This document shows, piece by piece, positions 14,584 to 21,518 of a DNA stretch of 23,174 nucleotides; positions within the stretch are counted from its first letter, which is position 1, and each line of letters starts with the position of its first letter. The DNA is from a virus: positions 1 through 23,174 of the IMG/VR virus record IMGVR_UViG_3300032304_000815. The stretch is one strand, 5' to 3'. The position numbers were made by a program, and so were the translations under genes. The notes beneath the pieces are model-generated. The model was not told the DNA's origin and made no database searches. It was given only the letters and a program-made list of their open reading frames with translations.

Positions 14584-14981
14584 AAACATATCGCTACACC
14601 AGCGAACACTTTGTAACCCAGGGCGAGACTGGTGATGCCGATGCTTTTATTGATCCCGCAGAATTAAATAAATTACGTCAATTGGCTGGCATGGCACCAC
14701 TTGCAGAAGATAATGGCGCTGGTCTAGTTGGTGGCAATTTAGACAATGTACCAAATGCATCCGGCAGCAATGATCAAAGTCCTGTGGGTAGTAATATTAG
14801 TTTTACCGCACAAGAACGCAACAACTTGCTAAAAGAATTTCATGTCATGCCAGGCACAGACTTGTGGTTTATTATTATGTTTACTAAACCATTCCTCAAT
14901 GGTAGCCTGCGCAGCAAAGTTGAAGAATATCTAAAACAACATCCTGAGTATCGTCCGCGTAGTTTTCCCAACAACGACTAA
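14580..14981 (+). CDS. Conserved T4-like phage protein, 133 aa, unknown function
   Basis: The 133-residue protein starts MKTYRYTSEHFV. It has an acidic region with the LAG motif AELNKLRQLAGMAPLAED (28-44, the same pattern as in the 708-aa protein), then a glycine/asparagine-rich linker. A better-ordered C-terminal part (about 78-133) contains NNLLKEFHVMPGTDLWFIIM, FTKPFLNG and VEEYLKQHPEYRPR. This last part resembles conserved unknowns of aquatic T4-like phages. The start overlaps the stop of the 118-aa gene (ATGA). Its TAA stop overlaps the stop of the convergent HNH gene, so the two units end on the same four bases with no hairpin terminator visible. Confidence 0.75.
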   Translation: MKTYRYTSEHFVTQGETGDADAFIDPAELNKLRQLAGMAPLAEDNGAGLVGGNLDNVPNASGSNDQSPVGSNISFTAQERNNLLKEFHVMPGTDLWFIIMFTKPFLNGSLRSKVEEYLKQHPEYRPRSFPNND

Positions 14982-15508
14982 GCGATTCGCTTGTCTAACC
15001 CCAAGTATTGATTCCACGAATCCTGTTTAACAGTAAAGTCCATTTTTTTCCATTGTCCTACTAGACTATAGTAATCTGGCTTGTATGGTTTAACTCTGGG
15101 TTTGATATTAGTTTGGTGTCCTTTGGCTCCATTGCAACTCTTGCAACTAGTGGCACAATTTTCCCATGTACTCTTACCGCCGTGCATTCTAGGAACAACG
15201 TGGTCAATGGTTAGTTCATCGTAGTCAAACACATCATCACAGTATTGGCACTTAAACAAGTCACGCATATACAAATTATAGCGGCTAAACTTAACGTGTT
15301 GCTTGTAATGAAAATAGTCTTTGGTAACACATACACTAGGTACGTTTATTGCCAAGCGTTCTGAGTGTACTATCCAGTCTGGGTATGTTTCAAGCACATG
15401 GACCCGGCCTAGATACATTAGTTTGATAGCGTGTTGCCAATTGATAACACTTAGTGGTAGTACGCTGATTGGCTCGTAATTAGAATTTAGTAAGAGTGTG
15501 TCTGACAT
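14978..15508 (-). CDS. HNH endonuclease next to the large terminase
   Basis: The 176-residue protein has a typical HNH core. A zinc knuckle C87-x2-C90 precedes ELTIDHVVPRMHGGKSTWEN (D102, H103, N117), followed by C122-x2-C125. This is the McrA-like layout of a single-domain, metal-dependent DNA-nicking nuclease. The first 80 residues (MSDTLLLNSNYEPISVLPLS...) form the helical and beta part common to stand-alone HNH proteins of this kind. I use the ATG at 15508 rather than an upstream in-frame ATG inside the terminase gene, since MSDTLLLN is the usual N-terminus. It diverges from gp17 with only 11 bases between starts. HNH proteins beside terminases help packaging in some cos phages; here that is speculative. 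A mobile, homing-like role is also possible. Confidence 0.88.
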   Translation of the reverse strand: MSDTLLLNSNYEPISVLPLSVINWQHAIKLMYLGRVHVLETYPDWIVHSERLAINVPSVCVTKDYFHYKQHVKFSRYNLYMRDLFKCQYCDDVFDYDELTIDHVVPRMHGGKSTWENCATSCKSCNGAKGHQTNIKPRVKPYKPDYYSLVGQWKKMDFTVKQDSWNQYLGLDKRIA

Positions 15509-15514
15509 TAAATA
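15507..15514 (+). promoter_or_regulatory. Late box ATTAAATA, leaderless spacing (large terminase)
   Basis: ATTAAATA, GTTAT and the ATG at 15520 repeat the five-base spacing seen elsewhere. The box occupies most of the 11-base gap between the divergent HNH and terminase start codons and overlaps the last two bases of the HNH ATG codon. Confidence 0.65.
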
Positions 15515-15519
15515 GTTAT

Positions 15520-17082
15520 ATGAGTAAAGAATTAGAAACCGCAATTATCAAGGCACCGTATAAACGGATGTCTTATACCGAAGAGCAAATACTAGAAATT
15601 GCTCGCTGTGTTGATCCTGTCGATGGTCCGCAATACTTCATGGATCACTACTTCTTTATACAACACCCAACCAAGGGTGCTATACAATATCATCCGTTTG
15701 AGTACCAAGACAGATTAATCAGCTCGTATCACAATTATAGATTCTCTATCAGCCTAATGCCAAGACAAACGGGCAAATCGACCACGGCCGCCGGCTACTT
15801 GTTATGGTATGCTATGTTTGTTCCGGATTCAACTATTCTGGTAGCTGCACACAAATATCTAGGTGCTCAAGAGATCATGCAGCGTGTTCGTTATGCGTAT
15901 GAAAACTGCCCGGACTTTATCCGAGCAGGAGTAACAAGTTATAATAAAGGTAGCTTGGATTTTGAAAATGGTAGCCGTATAGTAAGTCAAACAACAACAG
16001 AAAACACAGGACGCGGTATGAGTATATCCTTACTGTACTGTGACGAGTTTGCGTTCGTTCGCCCTACTATTGCAAGTGAATTCTGGACTTCTATCACACC
16101 CACACTAGCAACTGGTGGTAAGTGTATTATTACTTCAACACCCAACTCAGACGAAGATCAGTTTGCACAAATCTGGCGCGGCGCCAACAAGTGTATAGAT
16201 ATCAATGGCAACGAAACGGAACTTGGGATCAATGGGTTTAAGGCATTCCGCAGCAAATGGGAAGAACATCCGGACCGAGACGAAGCATGGGCCGCACAGA
16301 TGAGAGCCCAACTCGGCGAAGAACGTTTCCGCCGTGAGATGGAATGTGAATTCATTATCTTTGACGAAACACTTATCAATCCCTTACACTTGGTAGAAAT
16401 GTCGGGAATAGATCCATTTGAACGTCAAGGACAGGTGCGTTGGTATAAACGTCCCAGTAAGGATTGTACATACTTTGTAGCATTAGATCCAAGCCTGGGT
16501 ACCGGCGGCGACCCGGCGGCTATACAAGTATTTGAATTACCTGGTCTAAAGCAAGTAGCTGAGTGGTGCGATAATAAAACACCAGTGCAGCGTCAAGTAC
16601 GGATCTTACAAGAAATTTGTTCATATATTACAGAAACAGCAAGTAATCAAAATAATGTATACTATTCAGTAGAAAACAACACATTGGGTGAAGCTGCATT
16701 GGTAAGCATTGCTGAAATAGGTGAAGAAAACTTCCGTGGCATATTCTTAAGTGAACCTGCTCGAGCAGGCAATGTCAGACGATTCCGTAAGGGATTTAAT
16801 ACAACTAACAAAACTAAATTGGCCGCTTGTGCTAAATTTAAGAGTCTAATAGAAACCAAGCGTATGCACATATCCAGTAAAGCCCTGGTGAGTGAATTAA
16901 AAACATTTGTAGCCAGTGGACAAAGTTTTGCTGCCAAATTGGGCGAACACGACGATTTAGTTATGGCTACGTTGCTGGCACTAAGAATGATGCAAACCTT
17001 ACAGAATTACGACGCTAATTTAGACGCAGAAATCAAGGATGCTAACGAATTTATTGAACCCATGCCGTTCATTATGATCTAG
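15520..17082 (+). CDS. gp17: Terminase large subunit, gp17-like
   Basis: The 520-residue protein (T4 gp17 has 610) is the DNA-packaging motor and headful nuclease. The ATPase domain shows the Walker A variant PRQTGKST (81-88, R82, K86), Walker B SLLYCDE (170-176, D175, E176) and the coupling motif TSTPN (206-210). The RNase H-like nuclease domain shows YFVALDPSLGTGGDP with D323, SVENNTLGE with E385, and GEHDDLVMA with D478/D479, the acidic triad as in T4 D401/E458/D542. The start at 15520 (MSKELETAI) is favoured over an upstream in-frame ATG because a late box sits 5 bases before it. The shorter length compared with T4 probably reflects shorter ends. A 12-base gap leads to the next gene. Confidence 0.95.
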   Translation: MSKELETAIIKAPYKRMSYTEEQILEIARCVDPVDGPQYFMDHYFFIQHPTKGAIQYHPFEYQDRLISSYHNYRFSISLMPRQTGKSTTAAGYLLWYAMFVPDSTILVAAHKYLGAQEIMQRVRYAYENCPDFIRAGVTSYNKGSLDFENGSRIVSQTTTENTGRGMSISLLYCDEFAFVRPTIASEFWTSITPTLATGGKCIITSTPNSDEDQFAQIWRGANKCIDINGNETELGINGFKAFRSKWEEHPDRDEAWAAQMRAQLGEERFRREMECEFIIFDETLINPLHLVEMSGIDPFERQGQVRWYKRPSKDCTYFVALDPSLGTGGDPAAIQVFELPGLKQVAEWCDNKTPVQRQVRILQEICSYITETASNQNNVYYSVENNTLGEAALVSIAEIGEENFRGIFLSEPARAGNVRRFRKGFNTTNKTKLAACAKFKSLIETKRMHISSKALVSELKTFVASGQSFAAKLGEHDDLVMATLLALRMMQTLQNYDANLDAEIKDANEFIEPMPFIMI

Positions 17083-17089
17083 CTAAATA
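17082..17089 (+). promoter_or_regulatory. Late box GCTAAATA, leaderless spacing (487-aa gene)
   Basis: GCTAAATA begins at the last base of the gp17 stop codon and is followed by GTATT and the ATG at 17095. No Shine-Dalgarno is present. Confidence 0.72.
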
Positions 17090-17094
17090 GTATT

Positions 17095-18558
17095 ATGAAA
17101 GAAATTGAATCAATCTCCGCTGCATTATTTGATAAAATACGCTCACGTTTCCCTAACGTAACGCTGGGCGACGAAAAAGCCAAGGCTGAAACAGACCCTA
17201 CTAAGGCTCGCTTCTTTAACTTCACTTATACTGGAGCAGATGGGGCAGAATTTGGCAATGTAACTGTTAGTTTAATTGATGAAACTGCATTAAAAATATA
17301 TTTTGGGCAAAACATCTCTGGCGAGATGGATCGCGAGCAACGCAAAGAGTGGTACGAATTTCTACGCAATTTAAGACAGTTTGCAAAACGCAATTTACTT
17401 ACATTTGATACACGTGATATCAATAAATCTAATTTAGACTTAAAAGACATTAAACAACAAAGCAAAGCCGACAGTACATTTAATGCCGATGATGTACTGT
17501 CGGTGACTGAAAGCAAGTTATATGGTACACCGGGACGTCCCTACAACAGTTTTGCTGACAGGGGCGCAACTAAAATTTTAATTCGTCACCAAGACAAAGT
17601 CAATGATGAAGTTCGCGGAAGCCGTGCTCGTAAGATTCAAGAAATTTTCCTAGAAACAGAACGCGGCGAACGCTTTTTATTGGGGCATACAAATTTACAC
17701 GGTGCTTATGCCATGGCAGAACATCTAAATCATGGTGGTACAATGCATGATGAAATTGCCAAGCATATTGATAGTATTGTGGCTGAGATGGCATCAATGC
17801 GCCATTTTGTTCGTAGCACCAAACATCGTCAATTTGAAGATCAAGAAACAGCTGACATGACTCGTAGTGCTGTACATCACTACGACCAACAAAAAAGAAT
17901 CCTACGTCAGATGCGTGGTGCACGTGGATATCGAAGCTATTTTGAAACATGGGCAGCAAATGATTCTGTTGTTGAAGATGACGTAGATGTAGATGCTCTA
18001 CGTGAACGTTTTGTTAAAAAGATCTATGATGATCGATTTACTGAAGCACTTCCTATTGTGTACAAAGCATATAAAAAATATAAATCTGAGGCTGCTGGAC
18101 AGCTCGGCGATGAATTAGCCGAATGGGCAGATGCAGTAAGCGAAGGAACCTGGGCTCGCCCGGATTCAGAAGATAAAGTTAAAGCCTTGGTGGAACTGTT
18201 AAAAAATCCACTCGCAGTTGGGATCGAAGGAATGGATGCCATTGCTAACCTAGAGCCCATCATAGGCGACGATGATTTAAACGATGCAATCTATCACTTG
18301 GCTGATAGTCAAGGCCCAGATGCTGATGCTACTCCGACCATTAAAGAATGGTTACAGACTCATATGCCGCAGGTTGCAAATGAGTTAGATGCTATGTTAC
18401 AATCTAACGGTAGGGATCAACAGACCGATTGGGTCCAACCAGTAAGTCCCAAGCAAGCACACCCGAGTGATACATTTGGCGCAACAAGTTTGGACGAACC
18501 TGTAACCGAAAGTGATGATTTATCATTTATTCGCACTTTAGCCGGTTTGGCAAAATAA
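17095..18558 (+). CDS. Conserved aquatic T4-like phage protein, 487 aa, unknown function
   Basis: The first 100 residues (MKEIESISAALFDKIRSRFP) look like a small alpha/beta domain with NVTVSLIDETALKIYFGQN. The central part (about 140-310) is the most conserved in memory: LYGTPGRPYNSFADRG, ILIRHQDKVNDEVRGSRARK, NLHGAYAMAEHLNHGGTMHD and HFVRSTKHRQFED. It is rich in H and R. The C-terminal part (about 320-487) is acidic and helical and ends SFIRTLAGLAK, a form of the LAG motif seen in two other proteins here. I know this type as a widespread unknown in pelagiphage-like and related genomes. No enzymatic motif can be named. It follows gp17 and has a leaderless late promoter, which suggests a low-copy late product. 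Confidence 0.82.
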   Translation: MKEIESISAALFDKIRSRFPNVTLGDEKAKAETDPTKARFFNFTYTGADGAEFGNVTVSLIDETALKIYFGQNISGEMDREQRKEWYEFLRNLRQFAKRNLLTFDTRDINKSNLDLKDIKQQSKADSTFNADDVLSVTESKLYGTPGRPYNSFADRGATKILIRHQDKVNDEVRGSRARKIQEIFLETERGERFLLGHTNLHGAYAMAEHLNHGGTMHDEIAKHIDSIVAEMASMRHFVRSTKHRQFEDQETADMTRSAVHHYDQQKRILRQMRGARGYRSYFETWAANDSVVEDDVDVDALRERFVKKIYDDRFTEALPIVYKAYKKYKSEAAGQLGDELAEWADAVSEGTWARPDSEDKVKALVELLKNPLAVGIEGMDAIANLEPIIGDDDLNDAIYHLADSQGPDADATPTIKEWLQTHMPQVANELDAMLQSNGRDQQTDWVQPVSPKQAHPSDTFGATSLDEPVTESDDLSFIRTLAGLAK

Positions 18559-18571
18559 TAAAAAAAAGTAT

Positions 18572-18601
18572 TTGACTTCATAAATAACATTGTTATATAC
18601 T
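18572..18601 (+). promoter_or_regulatory. Overlapping sigma70-type and late promoters of gp32
   Basis: TTGACT (18572-18577), an 18-base spacer and TATACT (18596-18601) form a host-type promoter. Inside its spacer lies a late box, CATAAATA (18579-18586). The predicted starts are near 18608 (early) and near 18592 (late), giving leaders of about 60-76 bases. This fits a protein needed both early and late. Confidence 0.65.
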
Positions 18602-18614
18602 AGCAGGGTGCTAG
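18600..18614 (+). promoter_or_regulatory. Hairpin at the 5' end of the gp32 leader
   Basis: CTAGCA-GGG-TGCTAG is a perfect 6-bp stem. It is followed by an A/T-rich, unstructured-looking stretch up to the AAAGGA Shine-Dalgarno before the ATG at 18668. T4 gene 32 mRNA is self-repressed by gp32 through a 5' pseudoknot followed by an unstructured region. The layout here is similar, but no pseudoknot partner for the GGG loop is evident. RNA started near 18608 would lack most of the 5' arm, so only late-promoter RNA would carry it. Confidence 0.45.
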
Positions 18615-18667
18615 AATATATCTAGGCAAAGCAGTACATAAAGACCATCTTATAAAGGAAAACTATC

Positions 18668-19657
18668 ATGGCAACAACATTAGCAGAAATTCGCGCAAAG
18701 TTACAAGCATCAGACAACCGCGGCGGCAGTAAATCATCAGGTGGCGACAACGCCATTTATCCACATTGGAACATCGCAGAAGGCTCAACAGCTCGCGTTC
18801 GTTTCTTACCAGACGGTAACACAAAAAATTCATTCTTTTGGGCCGAACGTGCAATGATTCGTTTGCCATTTGCTGGTGTTAAAGGCCAAGCAGACAGCAA
18901 GCCAGTTATTGTGCAAGTTCCATGCATGGAGATGTATGGCGAAGCTTGTCCAATATTGGCCGAGGTACGTCCTTGGTTTAAAGATCCTAGCCTAGAGGAA
19001 ATGGGTCGTAAGTATTGGAAAAAGAAGAGTTATGTATTCCAAGGCTTTGTTCGCGAGAACGCACTTTCAGATGATCAACCACCTGAGAACCCAATCCGTC
19101 GTTTCACTATCAGTCCGCAGATCTTTAATATCATCAAAGCGGCATTGATGGATCCTGAAATGGAAGAATTGCCAACAGACTTGCAACGTGGCCTGGATTT
19201 CCAGATCATTAAAACAAGCAAAGGTGGCTATGCTGACTACTCAACAAGCAAGTGGGCACGTAAAGAGTCCGCATTAACTGAAGCAGAACAAGCCGCAGTT
19301 GATCAATTTGGTTTGTTTAACTTGTCAGACTTCTTGCCTAAGAAGCCAAGCGAAGTGGAACTCAAAGTTCTTAAAGAAATGTTTGAAGCAAGTGTCGACG
19401 GTCAACCATACGACGCCGACAAATGGGCGGCTTACTACAAGCCATATGGTTTGAATGTTGGTACATCGGCACCAGCGGCGTCAGACGATGACACTCCTGC
19501 ACCAGCAGTAGTGGCCAAGCCAGCTCCGGCTGTAGTTGAAGAAGACGACGAAATGCCAGCTGCAACAGCTCCTGTTCAAGCTCCGGCAGTCGATGCTAAA
19601 CCTTCCAGCCAACGTGCTGAAGATATTTTAGCAATGATTCGTAACCGTAAGCAGTAA
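18668..19657 (+). CDS. gp32: Single-stranded DNA-binding protein, gp32-like
   Basis: The 329-residue protein (T4 gp32 has 301) coats single-stranded DNA and joins replication and recombination proteins. The N-terminal arm (MATTLAEIRAKL) is the cooperativity region. The core starts at YPHWNIAEGSTARVRFLPDG (31-50) and continues with FFWAERAMIRLPF and VQVPCMEMYGEACPILAEVR. Only two cysteines (C86, C94) lie where T4 has a His-Cys3 zinc site, as I recall for cyanophage gp32. The C-terminal third is a proline/alanine/acid linker (SDDDTPAPAV, EEDDEMPAA) that should bind partner proteins. It ends in a short helix, RAEDILAMIRNRKQ, unlike the T4 acidic end. It has a strong AAAGGA Shine-Dalgarno. UvsX follows after a hairpin. 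Confidence 0.92.
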   Translation: MATTLAEIRAKLQASDNRGGSKSSGGDNAIYPHWNIAEGSTARVRFLPDGNTKNSFFWAERAMIRLPFAGVKGQADSKPVIVQVPCMEMYGEACPILAEVRPWFKDPSLEEMGRKYWKKKSYVFQGFVRENALSDDQPPENPIRRFTISPQIFNIIKAALMDPEMEELPTDLQRGLDFQIIKTSKGGYADYSTSKWARKESALTEAEQAAVDQFGLFNLSDFLPKKPSEVELKVLKEMFEASVDGQPYDADKWAAYYKPYGLNVGTSAPAASDDDTPAPAVVAKPAPAVVEEDDEMPAATAPVQAPAVDAKPSSQRAEDILAMIRNRKQ

Positions 19658-19666
19658 TAGCGCATA

Positions 19667-19688
19667 GTGGGGGACTAACATCCCCCAC
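19667..19688 (+). other. Strong hairpin between gp32 and uvsX
   Basis: GTGGGGGA (19667-19674) pairs perfectly with TCCCCCAC (19681-19688) around the loop CTAACA. No T-run follows, so it is not a standard intrinsic terminator. It may protect the 3' end of a gp32 mRNA, be a processing site, or slow transcription into uvsX. It lies 26 bases before the uvsX start codon and leaves its AAAGGA ribosome site free. Confidence 0.75.
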
Positions 19689-19714
19689 AACTCTTCAATT
19701 AAAGGATTTCTATC

Positions 19715-20836
19715 ATGGCAAAGCCATTTGACGTATCAAAGTTTCGCAAGAGCATTACCAAGAGCATTGATGGTATCTCTGTGGGCTTCAATGATCCAAC
19801 TGATTGGATCTCAACAAATAATTACGCATTAAACTATCTTATAAGTGGAGACTTTAACAAAGGTGTTCCATTGGGCAAGGTTACTGTATTTGCCGGTGAA
19901 TCTGGTGCAGGTAAAAGTTTTATTTGCTCGGGTAACTTGATTTCTAATGCACAAAAGGATGGCATTTATGTTATTCTTATCGACAGTGAAAATGCACTTG
20001 ATGAAAAGTGGTTACACGCATTAAACGTAGACACTAGCGAGGACAAGCTTCTCAAGTTGAACATGGCCATGATTGACGATGTGGGCAAGATGATTTCGGA
20101 GTTTGTCAAAGAATATAAAACATTACCAGAGGATCAACGTCCTAAAGTGTTGTTTGTAGTTGACTCCCTGGGTATGTTATTGACACCAACTGACGTTAAT
20201 CAATTCGAAGCAGGCGATATGAAAGGTGACATGGGTCGTAAACCCAAAGCACTTGCAGCACTGGTTCGTAACTGTGTTAATATGTTTGGTAACTTGAATC
20301 TAGGTCTGGTGTGTACAGCACACACATACGCAAGTCAAGACATGTTTGATCCAGACGACAAGATCTCGGGTGGTCAAGGCTTTATATATGCGTCTAGTAT
20401 TGTTGTTGCTATGCGTAAGTTGAAACTCAAAGAAGATGAAGATGGCAACAAGGTTTCGGAAGTAAACGGTATCCGTGCCGCTTGTAAGATCATGAAAACT
20501 CGTTATGCTAAACCATTTGAAAGTGTGCAAGTTAAGATTCCATACGAAACAGGGATGAACCCTTACAGTGGCCTGACTGACATGTTTGACGGCAAGGAAT
20601 TATTAAAGAAGGAAGGCAACAGTCTGGTATATACTACAGCCGCCGGGGAAGTTATTAAGAAATTCCGCAAAGGATGGGAAAGAAACGACGATGGCTGTTT
20701 AGACGTCGTGATGTCCGACTTTATGGCTAACCCACATCAAAAGGCCCCAATGATTGATGAGGAAGTGATTGAGGAAGCACCGGCGGAGATCGTTGAGAAA
20801 CCTAAAAAATCTAAAAAAGAGGAAGTCGCAGAATGA
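19715..20836 (+). CDS. uvsX: RecA-like recombinase UvsX
   Basis: The 373-residue protein (T4 UvsX has 391) is the strand-exchange ATPase of phage recombination-dependent replication. It shows the Walker A motif GESGAGKS (61-68), the catalytic glutamate in LIDSENALDE (E92), and Walker B VLFVVDSLG with D150. It also has the GRKPKALAALVRN helix, VCTAHTY, and ISGGQGFIYASSIVV near the DNA-binding loops. The last 45 residues are charged and lysine/glutamate-rich. It lies directly downstream of gp32, its ssDNA partner, and two genes before UvsY, its loading factor. The start has AAAGGA 8 bases upstream. The stop overlaps the next start (ATGA). Confidence 0.96.
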   Translation: MAKPFDVSKFRKSITKSIDGISVGFNDPTDWISTNNYALNYLISGDFNKGVPLGKVTVFAGESGAGKSFICSGNLISNAQKDGIYVILIDSENALDEKWLHALNVDTSEDKLLKLNMAMIDDVGKMISEFVKEYKTLPEDQRPKVLFVVDSLGMLLTPTDVNQFEAGDMKGDMGRKPKALAALVRNCVNMFGNLNLGLVCTAHTYASQDMFDPDDKISGGQGFIYASSIVVAMRKLKLKEDEDGNKVSEVNGIRAACKIMKTRYAKPFESVQVKIPYETGMNPYSGLTDMFDGKELLKKEGNSLVYTTAAGEVIKKFRKGWERNDDGCLDVVMSDFMANPHQKAPMIDEEVIEEAPAEIVEKPKKSKKEEVAE

Positions 20837-21060
20837 CAATTGATGTTGATGTACTAAGCGAAATGTACACTATCCTTAAGCAGTATATTCCACAAAAGGA
20901 TCGTCAAGAAGCCGCAGATAACTTGATGAGCGTAATGGTTGATATGTTGGGCGACCAAGAACTCAAAGAGTTTGGCGGCACTGACAATATTTTAAAGAGA
21001 GCACTCAAAGAGTACTCATCTGATGATGACACGGACGAAGACGAAGACGGCGAGTGGTAA
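20833..21060 (+). CDS. Small acidic protein between UvsX and UvsY, 75 aa
   Basis: The 75-residue protein has two predicted helices (VLSEMYTILKQYIP and EAADNLMSVMVDMLGDQEL) and a strongly acidic tail (SSDDDTDEDEDGEW). No known motif is visible. The start overlaps the UvsX stop by ATGA with a GAGGAA Shine-Dalgarno inside the uvsX end, so it is translated together with UvsX. The UvsY frame begins 5 bases after its stop. The place suggests a factor acting with the UvsX/UvsY/gp32 machinery, and the acidic tail could bind a basic partner or mimic DNA; both are inference. Confidence 0.75.
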   Translation: MTIDVDVLSEMYTILKQYIPQKDRQEAADNLMSVMVDMLGDQELKEFGGTDNILKRALKEYSSDDDTDEDEDGEW

Positions 21061-21065
21061 TCTAA

Positions 21066-21518
21066 GTGTGGTATAATAAGGTAGTTAAAAACCTAGGCGA
21101 GATTCCTGCTTTCATAGACTACTATGAGCAGGAACTTTCTGCGGCCAAAGCAGATATCAAAATCCGTGGCAGAGTTGAAAAAGAACTCAGTGACCTACCT
21201 GGGCAAAGTGAACATCGTTTTAATCAACTACAAGAGATTGAAGCAATCCTGGAACATCTCAACATACAATTACGTAAAATTAGACAACGGCATTACAAAA
21301 AGTATTTAGAAGCCTACGCCAGAGCATTGACCAGCCGCGATGCAGAAAAATATGCTGAAGCCGAAGATGAAGTGATTGATATGGAAACTATCATTAACGA
21401 AGTGGCACTGTTGCGTAACAAATGGTTAGGGGTTATGAAGGGTATCGAATCGAAGAACTTTATGCTGGGACACGTGGTTCGTTTACGTACAGCAGGAATG
21501 GAAGACATTGTAGTATGA
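21066..21518 (+). CDS. uvsY: Recombination mediator UvsY, GTG start
   Basis: The 150-residue, highly helical protein (T4 UvsY has 137) matches UvsY in length, position after UvsX, and C-terminal pattern: RNKWLGVMKGIESKNFMLGH followed by VVRLRTAG. T4 UvsY has a similar block containing GFAIKHIQDMR. UvsY forms heptamers that load UvsX on gp32-coated DNA. The N-terminal 100 residues are charged helices with RKIRQRHYKKYLEAYARALT, like the basic DNA-binding part. The GTG at 21066 follows an in-frame TAA directly, and the next in-frame Met codons lie near the middle of the frame, so GTG is the best start. No clear Shine-Dalgarno is seen. The stop overlaps the next ATG. Confidence 0.85.
   Translation: MWYNKVVKNLGEIPAFIDYYEQELSAAKADIKIRGRVEKELSDLPGQSEHRFNQLQEIEAILEHLNIQLRKIRQRHYKKYLEAYARALTSRDAEKYAEAEDEVIDMETIINEVALLRNKWLGVMKGIESKNFMLGHVVRLRTAGMEDIVV

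Noticed and set aside
14978-15508. HNH gene as an intron- or intein-borne homing endonuclease
   Set aside because: Neighbouring genes are intact and no split coding sequence flanks it.
15496-15519. Earlier ATG for the large terminase
   Set aside because: It lies inside the divergent HNH gene and upstream of the late box; the ATG at 15520 fits the promoter spacing.
21069-21077. TGGTATAAT as a firm promoter
   Set aside because: No -35 match is present, and the bases encode Trp-Tyr-Asn at the UvsY start. It is reported only as a possibility.
21422-21514. Longer start for the glycosyltransferase-like protein
   Set aside because: The extension is simply the other frame of the UvsY end; the ATG at 21515 gives an ATGA overlap and a typical first beta strand.
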